21,081 bases of DNA, from positions 1 to 21,081 of the forward strand of contig JBOGED010000337.1 of NCBI GenBank assembly GCA_050743625.1. The letters run 5' to 3'. Shown here piece after piece: positions 1 to 7,373 of this stretch. The first letter of the stretch is position 1. The number at the start of each line of letters is the position of its first letter. The notes below the pieces were generated by a model. It saw only the letters and a list, made by a program, of their open reading frames with translations. It made no database searches and was not told the origin of the DNA. Source of the stretch: JBOGED01 sp050743625 (lineage in GTDB: Bacteria > Actinomycetota > Nitriliruptoria > Euzebyales > Egibacteraceae). A program made the position numbers and the translations under genes.

Positions 1-648
1 GAGGGCGAGGTCCTGCTCGGTGGCGCCTTTCGCGACCGCGGAGGCCGCCACGGCGCCGGATGGGCCGAGCAGCGGCAAGGTCGCATCGCTGTAGACCACG
101 ACCATCGCGGAAAACGGAGGCACTGCCTCGACCCGGTCGAGGTCGACAAGGAAGCGTCCCCCGACCTTCAAGCTGTTGCCGTCTGCTCGGCGAAGCCGGA
201 AGCCAAGAGCGGTCGCCATGCCGCCCCCACCGTCCACGGTGGCGGTGCCCGCCACCCCTACCATGATCTCGCGGTGACCCTCGGCCGCGGCGGCGATCAG
301 CTGACCGACCCCGTACGAGGTAGCGAGCAGCGGGTCCCGCTCGCCTAGAGCGAGCCGGGCGAGCCCGCACGCTTGAGCCGCCTCGACCAGTGCCCGCCCA
401 TCCGGCAGCGAGAGCCACTCCGCGTGGATGGCGCGGCCACGCGCGTCCGCGACCTCAATCTGTCGGCGTCTGGCCCCCTGCACGGCTGACTCGACAACCT
501 CGATGGTGTCCTCGCCCCCGCTGGCCATTGGAACCAACGCGAGCTGATCCCCTGGCCGCTGGAGGCGCCAGCCCTGCGCCATTGCACGCGCCGCTTCGCT
601 GGCGGAGAGGACACCGGCGAGCTGGCCTGGTGCGACCACGACCTTCAT
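1..648 (-). CDS. glxK: Glycerate kinase, 3' end beyond the left edge
   Basis: The minus strand is open from an ATG at 648 to the window edge (216 codons, C-terminus missing). The protein begins MKVVVAPGQLAGVLSASEAA, matching the start of type 1 glycerate kinases (PF02595), which phosphorylate glycerate to a phosphoglycerate using ATP in the cytosol. Other family landmarks are SGGEDT (near residue 50), TSYGVGQLI, the glycine-rich VAGTATVDGGGGMATALGF, and PLLGPSGAVAA near the truncated end. The family usually has GGSATNDGG where this protein has AGTATVDGG, so it is a divergent member. Full members are about 370-380 residues, so roughly 160 residues lie outside. It starts 5 bases after the stop of the membrane protein gene at 654-1118, so the two are probably co-transcribed. 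Family assignment is by motif reading only; substrate is inferred. Confidence 0.85.
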   Translation of the reverse strand, partial: MKVVVAPGQLAGVLSASEAARAMAQGWRLQRPGDQLALVPMASGGEDTIEVVESAVQGARRRQIEVADARGRAIHAEWLSLPDGRALVEAAQACGLARLALGERDPLLATSYGVGQLIAAAAEGHREIMVGVAGTATVDGGGGMATALGFRLRRADGNSLKVGGRFLVDLDRVEAVPPFSAMVVVYSDATLPLLGPSGAVAASAVAKGATEQDLAL

Positions 649-653
649 GCCAT

Positions 654-1118
654 CTATGGGGTAGCCGGGTTCGCGAGTCGCGTGGCGTCGTCCAGCGAAC
701 CGCCGAGGGAGCTTCCCGTGTCGGCGACCCACTCACTGAGGTGGCTGAACCATCCGACGACATCCTGGACGCCGGGGAGGTCGAAACTCGGGCTCGTCCC
801 GCCCGCCTCCACACGCCTCACAGCGTCAGGATCGCGCTGGCTCAGCGCAGTCTCAAGGGTCGCGACCCGACGATTCAGGGCATCGATGGACTGGTCACGC
901 AACTGGATCTCCTGGCGGGCCTCGGCAAGCGCGGGCTCCGGACCGCCCTGCCCCAGCAGCAGCCCGGCGAGAAGCCCGACCAAGAGGGCGCCACCAGCCA
1001 CGCCCCCGACGAGCTGGTTCGTCCAGTCAATGCTCGGCAGCCGCGATCGCTCGACGCGCAGCGTCGCTCTGCGGGTGGGGATGTAGTCCGTTAGATCCTT
1101 AGTGTCGTTTTCGTCCAC
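654..1118 (-). CDS. Small membrane-anchored coiled-coil protein, function unknown
   Basis: This is a 154-residue protein from a GTG start. Residues 1-30 are hydrophilic and charged, residues about 37-56 are one hydrophobic segment (LVGGVAGGALLVGLLAGLLL), and residues about 60-95 form a likely coiled coil (ALAEARQEIQLRDQSIDALNRRVATLETAL). A Gly/Ser-rich tail follows. This suggests a single-pass inner-membrane protein with its coil outside or in the envelope; I do not recognise a named family. The GTG is the only standard start in this frame before an upstream stop; GAGGGG lies immediately before it, closer than an ideal ribosome site. It precedes the glycerate kinase gene by 5 bases and diverges from nadA. 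The frame is supported by the coherent TM-plus-coil architecture and by the tight operon spacing. Confidence 0.7.
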   Translation of the reverse strand: MDENDTKDLTDYIPTRRATLRVERSRLPSIDWTNQLVGGVAGGALLVGLLAGLLLGQGGPEPALAEARQEIQLRDQSIDALNRRVATLETALSQRDPDAVRRVEAGGTSPSFDLPGVQDVVGWFSHLSEWVADTGSSLGGSLDDATRLANPATP

Positions 1119-1186
1119 CCCCTCACTGTACGCCGAGAAGAACGCTGCGGCGACGCCTAGGCCGCGCTGATAGCATGCCGATTAAG

Positions 1187-1207
1187 TAAGTGTAGATTTA
1201 ACACTAA
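1187..1207. promoter_or_regulatory. Inverted repeat before nadA, candidate operator
   Basis: TAAGTGT (1187-1193) and ACACTAA (1201-1207) are inverted copies with one mismatch, separated by 7 bases of AT-rich sequence. The site lies 17 bases before the nadA start, in the divergent region between nadA and the minus-strand pair. TAGATT at 1193-1198 could be a -10 box overlapped by the repeat. A repressor of NAD synthesis, such as NrtR or NiaR, would be a natural ligand, but that is inference from the target gene; I cannot match the site to a specific consensus with certainty. Confidence 0.45.
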
Positions 1208-1223
1208 CCATGAGGAGCACCGT

Positions 1224-2408
1224 ATGAGCCGGGCCGCGAGCCTCCACGAGGCAGCCGCAACCACTCCGCTCTTCATGCTTGGGAGGCGAGCGGATCCGTA
1301 CAGCGAGCGCGGGACCATCTGTCCGGGGATCGTCCCCGAGCCCTCCGATCCCACACTCGTCGAGCGGGCCCGAGCGGCGCGCGCCACCCTCGGCGACGAC
1401 GTCTATGTCTTGGGACACCACTACCAAAGGGAGGAGGTCATCCAGTTCGCTGACGCGCGTGGCGACAGCTACAAGCTTGCCGGTGACGCCGCGGCCAACG
1501 GAGCACCGTACATCGTGTTCTGTGGCGTGCACTTCATGGCCGAGACCGCCGACCTTCTCACCCCTTCATACGTCCAGGTAGTGCTGCCTGATATGGCGGC
1601 CGGCTGCTCGATGGCGGACATGGCCGAGATCAGCCAGGTCGAAGGCGCGTGGCAAGACCTCCGCGAGGCTGGTTGCGGAGATCGCAAGGTCACGACCGTC
1701 CCGCTCACGTACATGAACTCCTCGGCGGCGATCAAGTCCTTCACCGGCCGCGCTGGTGGCGCGATCTGCACGTCGTCCAACGCCGAGAAGGCGATGAGAT
1801 GGGCCTTCGGGCAAGGTGACCAGGTGCTGTTCCTTCCCGACCAGCATCTGGGTCGCAATACGGCCGTCCTGCGGCTCGGCTTGGAGCTGGGAGATTGTGT
1901 GGTGTACGACCCTCGCCTTCCGGGCGGAGGCCTCGAATCCGCGCAACTGCGAGCCGCGAAGGTGGTGCTGTGGAAGGGCCACTGCAGCGTCCACGGCACC
2001 TTTACCGGCACCCACGTGGATGTGGTTCGCGCCAAGGTGCCTGGCGTCAACGTTCTGGTGCATCCCGAGTGCCGCCACGAGGTGGTGCGTAAGGCCGATC
2101 TTGTCGGATCGACCGAGTTCATCATCAAGACGGTTCGCGACGCCCCTCCAGGGACGAAATGGGCGATCGGCACTGAGCTGAACCTGGTCGGCCGCCTCGC
2201 GCAAGAGCACCCTGACCAGCACATCATGTTCCTCAACGAGACCATCTGCTTCTGCGCGACCATGAACCGCATCGACCTTCCGCACCTGGTTTGGGCGATG
2301 GAGGAGCTGGTCGCCGGCCGTACCCCCAATCGCATCCAGGTCGACGGCGACACCGCGCGCTGGGCACGGGCGGCGCTGGATCGAATGCTCTCCTTGCCGG
2401 GAGGTTGA
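1224..2408 (+). CDS. nadA: Quinolinate synthase NadA
   Basis: This 394-residue cytosolic [4Fe-4S] enzyme condenses iminoaspartate with dihydroxyacetone phosphate to give quinolinate, the second step of de novo NAD synthesis. Visible family motifs in order are GHHYQREEVIQFAD (64-77), FCGVHFMAETADLL (99-112), AGCSMADMA (126-134), MNSSAAIKS (164-172), FLPDQHLGRN (203-212), WKGHCSVHG (250-258), VHPEC (279-283), GTELNLVGRL (316-325) and CFCATMNRI (342-350). The three cluster ligands are expected to be Cys128, Cys254 and Cys344. The ATG at 1224 has GAGGAG at 1212-1217, six bases upstream. The protein is the longer NadA type with about 55 extra N-terminal residues. NadB and NadC are not next to it here: the next gene is lpdA 71 bases downstream. 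Confidence 0.95.
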   Translation: MSRAASLHEAAATTPLFMLGRRADPYSERGTICPGIVPEPSDPTLVERARAARATLGDDVYVLGHHYQREEVIQFADARGDSYKLAGDAAANGAPYIVFCGVHFMAETADLLTPSYVQVVLPDMAAGCSMADMAEISQVEGAWQDLREAGCGDRKVTTVPLTYMNSSAAIKSFTGRAGGAICTSSNAEKAMRWAFGQGDQVLFLPDQHLGRNTAVLRLGLELGDCVVYDPRLPGGGLESAQLRAAKVVLWKGHCSVHGTFTGTHVDVVRAKVPGVNVLVHPECRHEVVRKADLVGSTEFIIKTVRDAPPGTKWAIGTELNLVGRLAQEHPDQHIMFLNETICFCATMNRIDLPHLVWAMEELVAGRTPNRIQVDGDTARWARAALDRMLSLPGG

Positions 2409-2479
2409 GGCAGGCGTACAACACCACCGGCGTGGCTAGGATGCAGGCCAACTAGTGGATACGCCGAGGAGACCGGTTG

Positions 2480-3883
2480 ATGGCGGACACCTACGAGCTC
2501 GTCGTGTTGGGCGGCGGCACAGGCGGTTACTCATGCGCGCTTCGAGCGGCGGGGCTCGGCCTGAAGGTCGCGCTGGTAGAGAGGGGCAAGGTCGGCGGCA
2601 CGTGCCTGCACCGGGGTTGCATCCCTACCAAGGCGTTCCTGCAGGCCGCGGAGGTCGCCGAGCATGCGCGCACGGCGAGCGAGTACGGGGTGAGGGCGAC
2701 CTTCGATGGCGTCGACATCCGCGACCTTCTCGGCTACAAGGATCAGATCGTCACCGCCAACTGGAAGGGTCTCCACGCGACCCTGAAGGCGCGTGGCGTC
2801 GAGACCATCGCGGGAGGGGGCCGGCTGAAGGACGCCCGGACCCTCATCGTGAGCACCGAGGAGGGCGAGCGCACGATCACCGCATCGAGGGCGCTCGTGC
2901 TCGCCACCGGCTCCACCCCCCGCGCCCTGCCCGTCGAGGGCGCCGAGATCGACGGCGAGACGATCGTCACGAGCGACGACGTGATGACCCTCGACCGCGT
3001 GCCCTCCAGGCCCATCGTCCTCGGGGCCAGCGCGGTAGGCGTCGAGTTCGCCACGGTCTGGCATGGGTGGGGCGCCGAGAAGGTCACCCTGATCGAGGCG
3101 CTGGACGCGCTCGTGCCCCGCGAGGACGCGGATACGTCGAAGGTCCTGGCCCGAGCGTTCAAGCGGGCGGGGATCGACGTGCTGACCGGCGCGAAGATCA
3201 CGAAGGTCGAGAAGGGAGACGGCCAGGTCCGGGTATCGACGGAGGACGGCAAGTCGTTCGAGGGGGACCTGCTGATGGTCGCGACCGGGCGGCGCCCCGT
3301 GTCGGAGGACATGGGGTTCGAGGACGCTGGCGTGTCGCTGGAGGGGGGGTTCGTGACGGTCGACGAGCTGTGCCGCACCGGTGTCTCATGGGACGGCGGC
3401 GCGCAGTACGCGGTGGGGGACGTGATCCCGACGCTCGGCCTGGCGCACGCGTCCTTCCAGGAGGGGTTCCTGGTCGCGGAGCACGTGGCCGGGCTACGGG
3501 TACGGCCGATCGACTATCTGGGAATTCCTCGGGTCTACTACTCGCACCCTGAGATCGGCGCGGTCGGCTATACCGAACAGCAGCTACGGGAAGAGGGCAT
3601 CGAGTACGACACCGCGACGCACCCGTTCAGCCACAACGCGCGGGCGATGATGATGCGTGGCACGGGCCAGGTGAAGGTCCTCGCAGCCAAGGGCAACGGT
3701 CCGGTGCTCGGAATCCATGTCATCGGTCCCCACGCCACGGATCTCATCGCAGAGGGCCAACTGATCTACAACTGGGAGGCCCTCCCCACCGATGTCGCCG
3801 AATTCATCCATCCCCACCCGACGCTGACCGAGGCGATCGGCGAGGCACACCTCGCCTTGGCCGGCAAGCCGCTCCACGGATAG
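2480..3883 (+). CDS. lpdA: Dihydrolipoamide dehydrogenase (E3)
   Basis: This 467-residue FAD flavoprotein reoxidises dihydrolipoyl groups with NAD+ for the 2-oxoacid dehydrogenase complexes. The FAD-binding GGGTGGYSCA is at 11-20, the redox disulfide is Cys42/Cys47 in GGTCLHRGCIPTK, LATGSTPRALP follows, the NAD-binding Rossmann motif is LGASAVGVEFA, the second FAD contact is AVGDVIPTLGLAHASFQEG, and the catalytic dyad is His446/Glu451 in HPHPTLTE. The NAD motif has GASAVG where GGGxIG is usual, a mild divergence. The ATG at 2480 is chosen over the TTG three bases earlier because GAGGAGA (2466-2472) sits seven bases before it. Length is normal. The E2 gene follows on the same strand, consistent with co-transcription. 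Confidence 0.95.
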   Translation: MADTYELVVLGGGTGGYSCALRAAGLGLKVALVERGKVGGTCLHRGCIPTKAFLQAAEVAEHARTASEYGVRATFDGVDIRDLLGYKDQIVTANWKGLHATLKARGVETIAGGGRLKDARTLIVSTEEGERTITASRALVLATGSTPRALPVEGAEIDGETIVTSDDVMTLDRVPSRPIVLGASAVGVEFATVWHGWGAEKVTLIEALDALVPREDADTSKVLARAFKRAGIDVLTGAKITKVEKGDGQVRVSTEDGKSFEGDLLMVATGRRPVSEDMGFEDAGVSLEGGFVTVDELCRTGVSWDGGAQYAVGDVIPTLGLAHASFQEGFLVAEHVAGLRVRPIDYLGIPRVYYSHPEIGAVGYTEQQLREEGIEYDTATHPFSHNARAMMMRGTGQVKVLAAKGNGPVLGIHVIGPHATDLIAEGQLIYNWEALPTDVAEFIHPHPTLTEAIGEAHLALAGKPLHG

Positions 3884-3907
3884 CGGTTGGAGGAGGGCAA
3901 GACAAGA

Positions 3908-4078
3908 ATGGCCGAACGCCGCCGACCGCGACGCAACGCCCCCGAGATGGACGCGGAGGCAGGGCGGCGCAACCGCCGCCGCCGGGGAGGCCCCATCGCC
4001 CCCCAACGGCGACGCCGCGGGCCGGACGCGTCGGGAACGGAACACACGAGCCTTGACCAGGCCGGAAGGAGCGCAGTC
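3908..4078 (+). other. In-frame Arg-rich leader before the E2 start
   Basis: From an ATG at 3908, preceded by GGAGGAGGGC at 3889-3898, 57 codons run without a stop into the E2 frame. They encode a very basic stretch (MAERRRPRRNAPEM, then RRNRRRRGG and QRRRRG) with no E2 homology that I recognise. It could be an N-terminal extension made from an alternative start, or untranslated spacer that happens to be open. Lipoyl-domain proteins normally begin close to the lipoyl fold, which supports the internal GTG start. Confidence 0.4.
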
Positions 4079-5539
4079 GTGGCTACGGAGGTCACCCTCC
4101 CAGAACTCGGTGAGAGCGTCACCGAGGGGACCATCACCGCCTGGCTCGTCGAGATTGGCGAGCAAGTCGAGGCTGACCAGCCGCTGTTCGAGCTGAGCTC
4201 GGACAAGATCGATACCGAGGTCCCCGCCCCCGTTGGCGGGATACTCAAGGAGATCAAGGTCGACGTCGACGAGACCGTCGATGTCGGGACCGTCGTCGCG
4301 ATCATCGGCGACCCCGATGACGGAGACACGGCCGGCCGCGGCGACGCGGCGGAGGCCGAAGAGCCTGAGGCCGCCGAGGAGCCCGAGCCGGAGGCCGCCG
4401 AGGCCGAGGAACCTGAGGCCGAAGTCGAGGAGCCTGAGGCGGTCGAGGAGGAGCCTGAGGCCGAAATCGAAGAGCCCGCAGCGGAAGAGGAGCCCGCAGC
4501 GGAAGAGGAGCCCGAGGCCGATGAGGTCGCGACTCCGACCGACAAGCGCACCGAGAGGATGGCCGAGCCGGGAGGCGACGGAGAGGCTGCTGCGGTGCCC
4601 ATGTCGCCGCTGGTACGACGTATGGTCACCGAGCACGATCTCGACGTCTCGAGGATCTCCAGGTCCGGGAAGGGCGGGAGGATCACACGGCAAGACGTCG
4701 AGGTCGCGCTGTCGGAACAGGAGCCCGAGCCAGCGGCTGCTCCCAAGCCAACGCGCCCGACCGCCTCAGCCCCAACCCCACGGAAGCAGGCGGCCAAGAC
4801 CGGCGAGCGCGCCCGCGTCGAGGACCTGTCGCGGATCCGCCGGCGGATCGCCGCGAAGATGATGGAGTCGATGCAGTCCTCGGCGCAGTTGACGACGGTA
4901 CAAGAGGCCGACGTCACCGCGATCATGCGGCTGCGCGCGCGTGTGAAGGACGAGTTCCGCTCACGCGAGGGGGTCTCGCTCTCACCGTTCGTCTTTATGT
5001 GCCACGCCGCGGTACTCGCGATCCGCAACCATCCCACCATCAACGCGCAGGCCGACTGGGAGGCCGGAAAGGTCACGTACCACGACTACGTGAACCTCGG
5101 GATCGCGGTCGATACGGAGAAGGGCCTGATCGTCCCGAACATCAAGGGCGCCGACGACCTCTCCCTCGCTGGCCTCGCAAGAGCAATCTCACGCGCGGCC
5201 AGCAAGGCGCGGGGGGTAGCCGAAGGCGGCGACCGGCTGGAGATCACGGACCTGGAGGGCGGCACCTTCACGATGACGAACACCGGCAGCCGGGGAGTCC
5301 TCATCGACACGCCCATCCTCAACTACCCCGAGGTGGCAATCGTCGCGACAGGCGCCGTGAAGAAGCGGCCCATGGTCGTCGAGGACAGCGCCGGCCCCGC
5401 GATCGCGGTGCGGGACATGGTGTACCTCTGCCTGACGTACGACCACCGGCTCATCGACGGCGCCGACGCCGCCCGCTTTGTCACCGCGGTCAAAGACGTC
5501 ATGGAGACCCACGACTGGACCGCCGAGCTCGGGAACTGA
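4079..5539 (+). CDS. sucB: 2-oxoacid dehydrogenase E2, succinyltransferase type
   Basis: E2 core component of a 2-oxoacid dehydrogenase complex, most like actinobacterial 2-oxoglutarate dehydrogenase E2. From the GTG at 4079 it is 486 residues. A single lipoyl domain covers about 1-75, with the lipoylated Lys43 in SSDKIDTEV. An acidic Glu/Pro/Ala linker follows (about 85-170), then the peripheral subunit-binding domain (MSPLVRRMVTEHDLDVSRI, ending GGRITRQDVEVAL), a second Pro/Ala linker, and the acyltransferase domain with catalytic His456 and Asp460 in YDHRLIDG. GTG 4079 is preferred because GGAAGGAG (4064-4071) lies seven bases upstream and the lipoyl domain begins directly. An in-frame ATG at 3908 would add 57 Arg-rich residues. 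E1 is not in the window; E3 is just upstream, and lipB and lipA, which lipoylate it, are nearby. Confidence 0.9.
   Translation: MATEVTLPELGESVTEGTITAWLVEIGEQVEADQPLFELSSDKIDTEVPAPVGGILKEIKVDVDETVDVGTVVAIIGDPDDGDTAGRGDAAEAEEPEAAEEPEPEAAEAEEPEAEVEEPEAVEEEPEAEIEEPAAEEEPAAEEEPEADEVATPTDKRTERMAEPGGDGEAAAVPMSPLVRRMVTEHDLDVSRISRSGKGGRITRQDVEVALSEQEPEPAAAPKPTRPTASAPTPRKQAAKTGERARVEDLSRIRRRIAAKMMESMQSSAQLTTVQEADVTAIMRLRARVKDEFRSREGVSLSPFVFMCHAAVLAIRNHPTINAQADWEAGKVTYHDYVNLGIAVDTEKGLIVPNIKGADDLSLAGLARAISRAASKARGVAEGGDRLEITDLEGGTFTMTNTGSRGVLIDTPILNYPEVAIVATGAVKKRPMVVEDSAGPAIAVRDMVYLCLTYDHRLIDGADAARFVTAVKDVMETHDWTAELGN
4473..4508 (+). repeat. Tandem 18-base repeat in the E2 acidic linker
   Basis: Two perfect adjacent copies of an 18-base unit (4473-4490 and 4491-4508) encode repeated Glu-Glu-Pro-Ala-Ala-Glu. 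They lie within a longer, less regular series of EEPEA-like codon blocks from about 4357 to 4530. The repeat keeps the reading frame, so it can expand or shrink to change linker length without breaking the gene. Confidence 0.85.
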
Positions 5540-5860
5540 GGGAGGCCCCCTGACTTCGTTCCTGCCGCGAACCCCTGCACTGAGATGAGAATCGGCTACA
5601 TGTCGCCCGGTTTGCCGGATTTTTCACCTTCGGAAGGGACGCGCGTGCCGCCCCTTCCTGCACTGTGCAGCCCAGTGCCCGCACGACGCCCGGTTTGCTG
5701 GATTCTCATCATCCGGGGTGACGGCGCCAGCCGGCATGAGCTGCTGTGCAGAGTTAGTGGCCGCGCGAATAGGCCAGTCCTGACCACGTGCCGGGAAGGC
5801 GCAGTTTTCCTCCGCATACGCAGGATTGTTGCGTCCTCCGGCGGGCGCGCTGGTTTTGAC

Positions 5861-5896
5861 CTGCAGCTTTCCTCCGTATCCGGAGGAAAACTGCAG
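5861..5896. repeat. Strong hairpin, 16-base arms, 4-base loop
   Basis: Arms 5861-5876 and 5881-5896 are inverted copies with one mismatch, around the loop TATC. The left arm begins CTGCAGCTTTCC and the right arm ends GAAAACTGCAG. No T-run follows, so it is not a typical intrinsic terminator. The same arm is also present, exactly, at 5801-5814. Confidence 0.85.
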
Positions 5897-5959
5897 TGTG
5901 ACCCGTTACCTCACGCCCGGCTCGCGCGCTGATGGCGAGATACCTATCCGCGCGAGCTC

Positions 5960-5981
5960 TTAGTCCGGAATTCCGGACTAA
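5960..5981. repeat. Perfect 22-base palindrome before lipB
   Basis: A perfect loopless palindrome centred on an EcoRI-like GAATTC (half-site TTAGTCCGGAA) ends about 30 bases before the lipB start. It could be a dimeric-repressor operator for lipB or part of the repeat cluster; the position alone does not decide. Confidence 0.7.
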
Positions 5982-6009
5982 CTCTGCACTGTGCGGTACC
6001 TAGGTGCAC

Positions 6010-6675
6010 ATGCTGTCGGTTTGGGCGGGAGAGGTCGTGTACGAGGAGGCGTGGCGATGGCAGCGCCTGCTGGCCGCGGCACGGGACGCCGACGCGATCG
6101 ACGACGTCCTGCTCACCCTCAGCCACGACCCGGTCTACACCGCGGGACGCCACGCTGACCTCGCGCGCAATCTCCTCGGCACCCGTCCGGACATCCGCGT
6201 CGTGGAGGTCGACCGCGGCGGGGACGTGACCTACCACGGGCCCGGCCAGCTCGTGGCCTACCCGATCATCCGGCTTTCCCAGCCGCGCGGCGTCCGCGCC
6301 TACGTATCCGCGCTGGAGGAGGCGTGCGTGCGCACCGCCGCGTCCTTCGGGATCGAGGCCCGTCCCATACAAGGACGGGCAGGGGTGTGGGTCGGAGACG
6401 ACAAGCTCGCCGCGATCGGCGTGCGCGTCCGCCGCGCGATTACCACTCATGGGCTGGCGCTCAACGTCACTACCGACCTCGACGGGTTCGCCGGCATCGT
6501 GCCCTGCGGCATCGCGGACGCCGACGTGTGCTCACTCGCGTCGCTCGGCGTCGACACGACCCTGGAGGAGGCGCGCCGCCGCCTCGTCGCCCACCTCGGC
6601 GACACCCTGGCCCGCCCCATCCACCCCGCCACCCCCGCCGACCTCGGCCTGGCCATGTCTGCACGCTGCCGTTAG
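6010..6675 (+). CDS. lipB: Octanoyltransferase LipB
   Basis: The product transfers octanoyl from acyl carrier protein to the target lysine of lipoyl domains, the first step of lipoate assembly, in the cytosol. From ATG 6010 it is 221 residues, the usual length. Key motifs are LSHDPVYTAGRHA, RGGDVTYHGPGQLVAYPI, GVWVGDDKLAAIGVRVRR (catalytic Lys132), THGLALNV, and GIVPCGI (catalytic Cys166, the acyl-thioester residue). A GTG at 6004 is an alternative start adding two residues; AGG at 6002-6004 suits ATG 6010 slightly better, but neither start has a strong ribosome site. In many actinomycetes lipA follows directly; here lipA is 4.5 kb away beyond a decayed accessory block. Its likely substrate is the E2 encoded upstream. 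Confidence 0.93.
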   Translation: MLSVWAGEVVYEEAWRWQRLLAAARDADAIDDVLLTLSHDPVYTAGRHADLARNLLGTRPDIRVVEVDRGGDVTYHGPGQLVAYPIIRLSQPRGVRAYVSALEEACVRTAASFGIEARPIQGRAGVWVGDDKLAAIGVRVRRAITTHGLALNVTTDLDGFAGIVPCGIADADVCSLASLGVDTTLEEARRRLVAHLGDTLARPIHPATPADLGLAMSARCR

Positions 6676-6742
6676 CACACGGTCAAGGTGGCGAGCGGCG
6701 TCTGGCGATCCACGTCGCGGCCAGTGTGACATCGCGCGTATT

Positions 6743-7060
6743 TCATTCGATCCACAGAGCGAACCCTTCGCGGTCCGCGCCCCACGAGCCTAGCGGGCGG
6801 AGCGAGCCGCCGATGGTTGAGCGCGGGTCCCAGATCACCGCCCACAATTGGCCGCACCCCACCCGTGGGCAGCGAGCCGTCCGCTCCCCTCGAGCCGCGG
6901 GCTCCACGGTCGGCCATATGACTGGCCGCAGGTGGCATGGTGTGAAGGACACCCACTCCTCATCGTCCAGCAGTACCGGGGCGGCGTAGTAGCCGTCGCC
7001 CAAGTCCTGCGCCTCCTGCGAAGAGGGGACAAGAATGTGGAACGTGGTAGGCGTGGTCAT
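6743..7060 (-). CDS. Small hypothetical protein with paired cysteines
   Basis: A 105-residue frame from an ATG at 7060, with a weak GGTGAG six bases upstream. The sequence starts MTTPTTFHILVPSSQEAQDL and contains DDEEWVSFTPC, then CPRVGCGQLWAV, a short Cys-x4-Cys knuckle. Codon use is GC3-rich like the conserved genes. I do not recognise the family. The frame also continues open upstream of the ATG to 7375, but that part overlaps a plus-strand remnant (7067-7255) that reads better, so the ATG at 7060 is preferred. It faces lipB tail to tail. It may be a real small gene or a remnant. Confidence 0.45.
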   Translation of the reverse strand: MTTPTTFHILVPSSQEAQDLGDGYYAAPVLLDDEEWVSFTPCHLRPVIWPTVEPAARGERTARCPRVGCGQLWAVIWDPRSTIGGSLRPLGSWGADREGFALWIE

Positions 7061-7066
7061 CGATAG

Positions 7067-7255
7067 CTCACCGTCTGCGCCAAGGACGCCGACCAGCTGG
7101 AATGCCTTATCCAAGCTGTCGAGTACCGGGCGGCCGGCTACGCCGGTGTTCAGGGTTGGATCGACTCCTCGCGGGACGCCCTCCGCACCGACGCAGCTCG
7201 ACGCATCGCCGACCAGGCGCTGCGTGGTTCGCAACTGGCTTGGCGCGAACGATAA
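7067..7255 (+). pseudogene. C-terminal remnant of an unidentified helical protein
   Basis: Immediately after an in-frame TAG at 7064-7066, 62 codons encode a coherent helical sequence with KDADQLECLIQAVEYRAAGY and GWIDSSRDALRTDAARRIAD, ending LAWRER before TAA. There is no ATG, GTG or TTG start, so only a C-terminus appears to be left. The composition resembles the tails of actinomycete DNA-associated hypothetical proteins, but I cannot name it. Its left edge abuts the start of the minus-strand gene at 7060, marking a likely breakpoint at 7061-7066. Confidence 0.45.
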
Positions 7256-7373
7256 GCGGAGGTCGACGGGTTCCCGACCTGCGGTAACGGCGCTCCCCCA
7301 CCGCCCCGAGCAGGCACCAAGCAGCTCCGTCGCGCAAAACTCAGTCCGGCGGAGCCGCCGACGGACCGGCCGC

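Larger units (their letters stand above)
5575..5991. repeat. Cluster of nested inverted repeats between sucB and lipB
   Basis: The gene-free stretch 5540-6003 holds many exact repeats. CTGCACTG occurs at 5575-5582, 5658-5665 and 5984-5991. GATGAGAATC (5584-5593) pairs with 5701-5710 and encloses GGAAGGG (5632-5638) pairing with CCCTTCC (5652-5658). CTGCAC-T-GTGCAG is a palindrome at 5658-5670. GTGCAGAGTTAGT (5746-5758) is exactly inverted at 5977-5989. GCAGTTTTCCTCCG (5801-5814) is exactly inverted at 5881-5894. GCCCGGTTTG-type direct copies occur near 5605 and 5688. No credible reading frame crosses it. It looks like a composite of small palindromic repeats or a MITE-like element, or a structured transcript; copy number elsewhere cannot be seen here. 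Confidence 0.75.

Noticed and set aside
390..1094. Long plus-strand open frame (234 codons)
   Set aside because: It is antisense to the glycerate kinase and membrane-protein genes, which show real motifs; its translation is low-complexity Arg/Pro-rich.
2455..3552. 365-codon plus-strand frame within lpdA
   Set aside because: Shadow of lpdA in another frame; Arg/Gly-rich with no domain, while lpdA has all catalytic motifs.
3584..5076. Two long minus-strand frames opposite lpdA and sucB
   Set aside because: Antisense shadows; the Ser-rich and Leu/Arg-rich repeats are the reverse reading of the acidic linker repeats.
5585..5932. 115-codon frame in the sucB-lipB gap
   Set aside because: Crosses several palindromes, has no ribosome site and no protein-like pattern.
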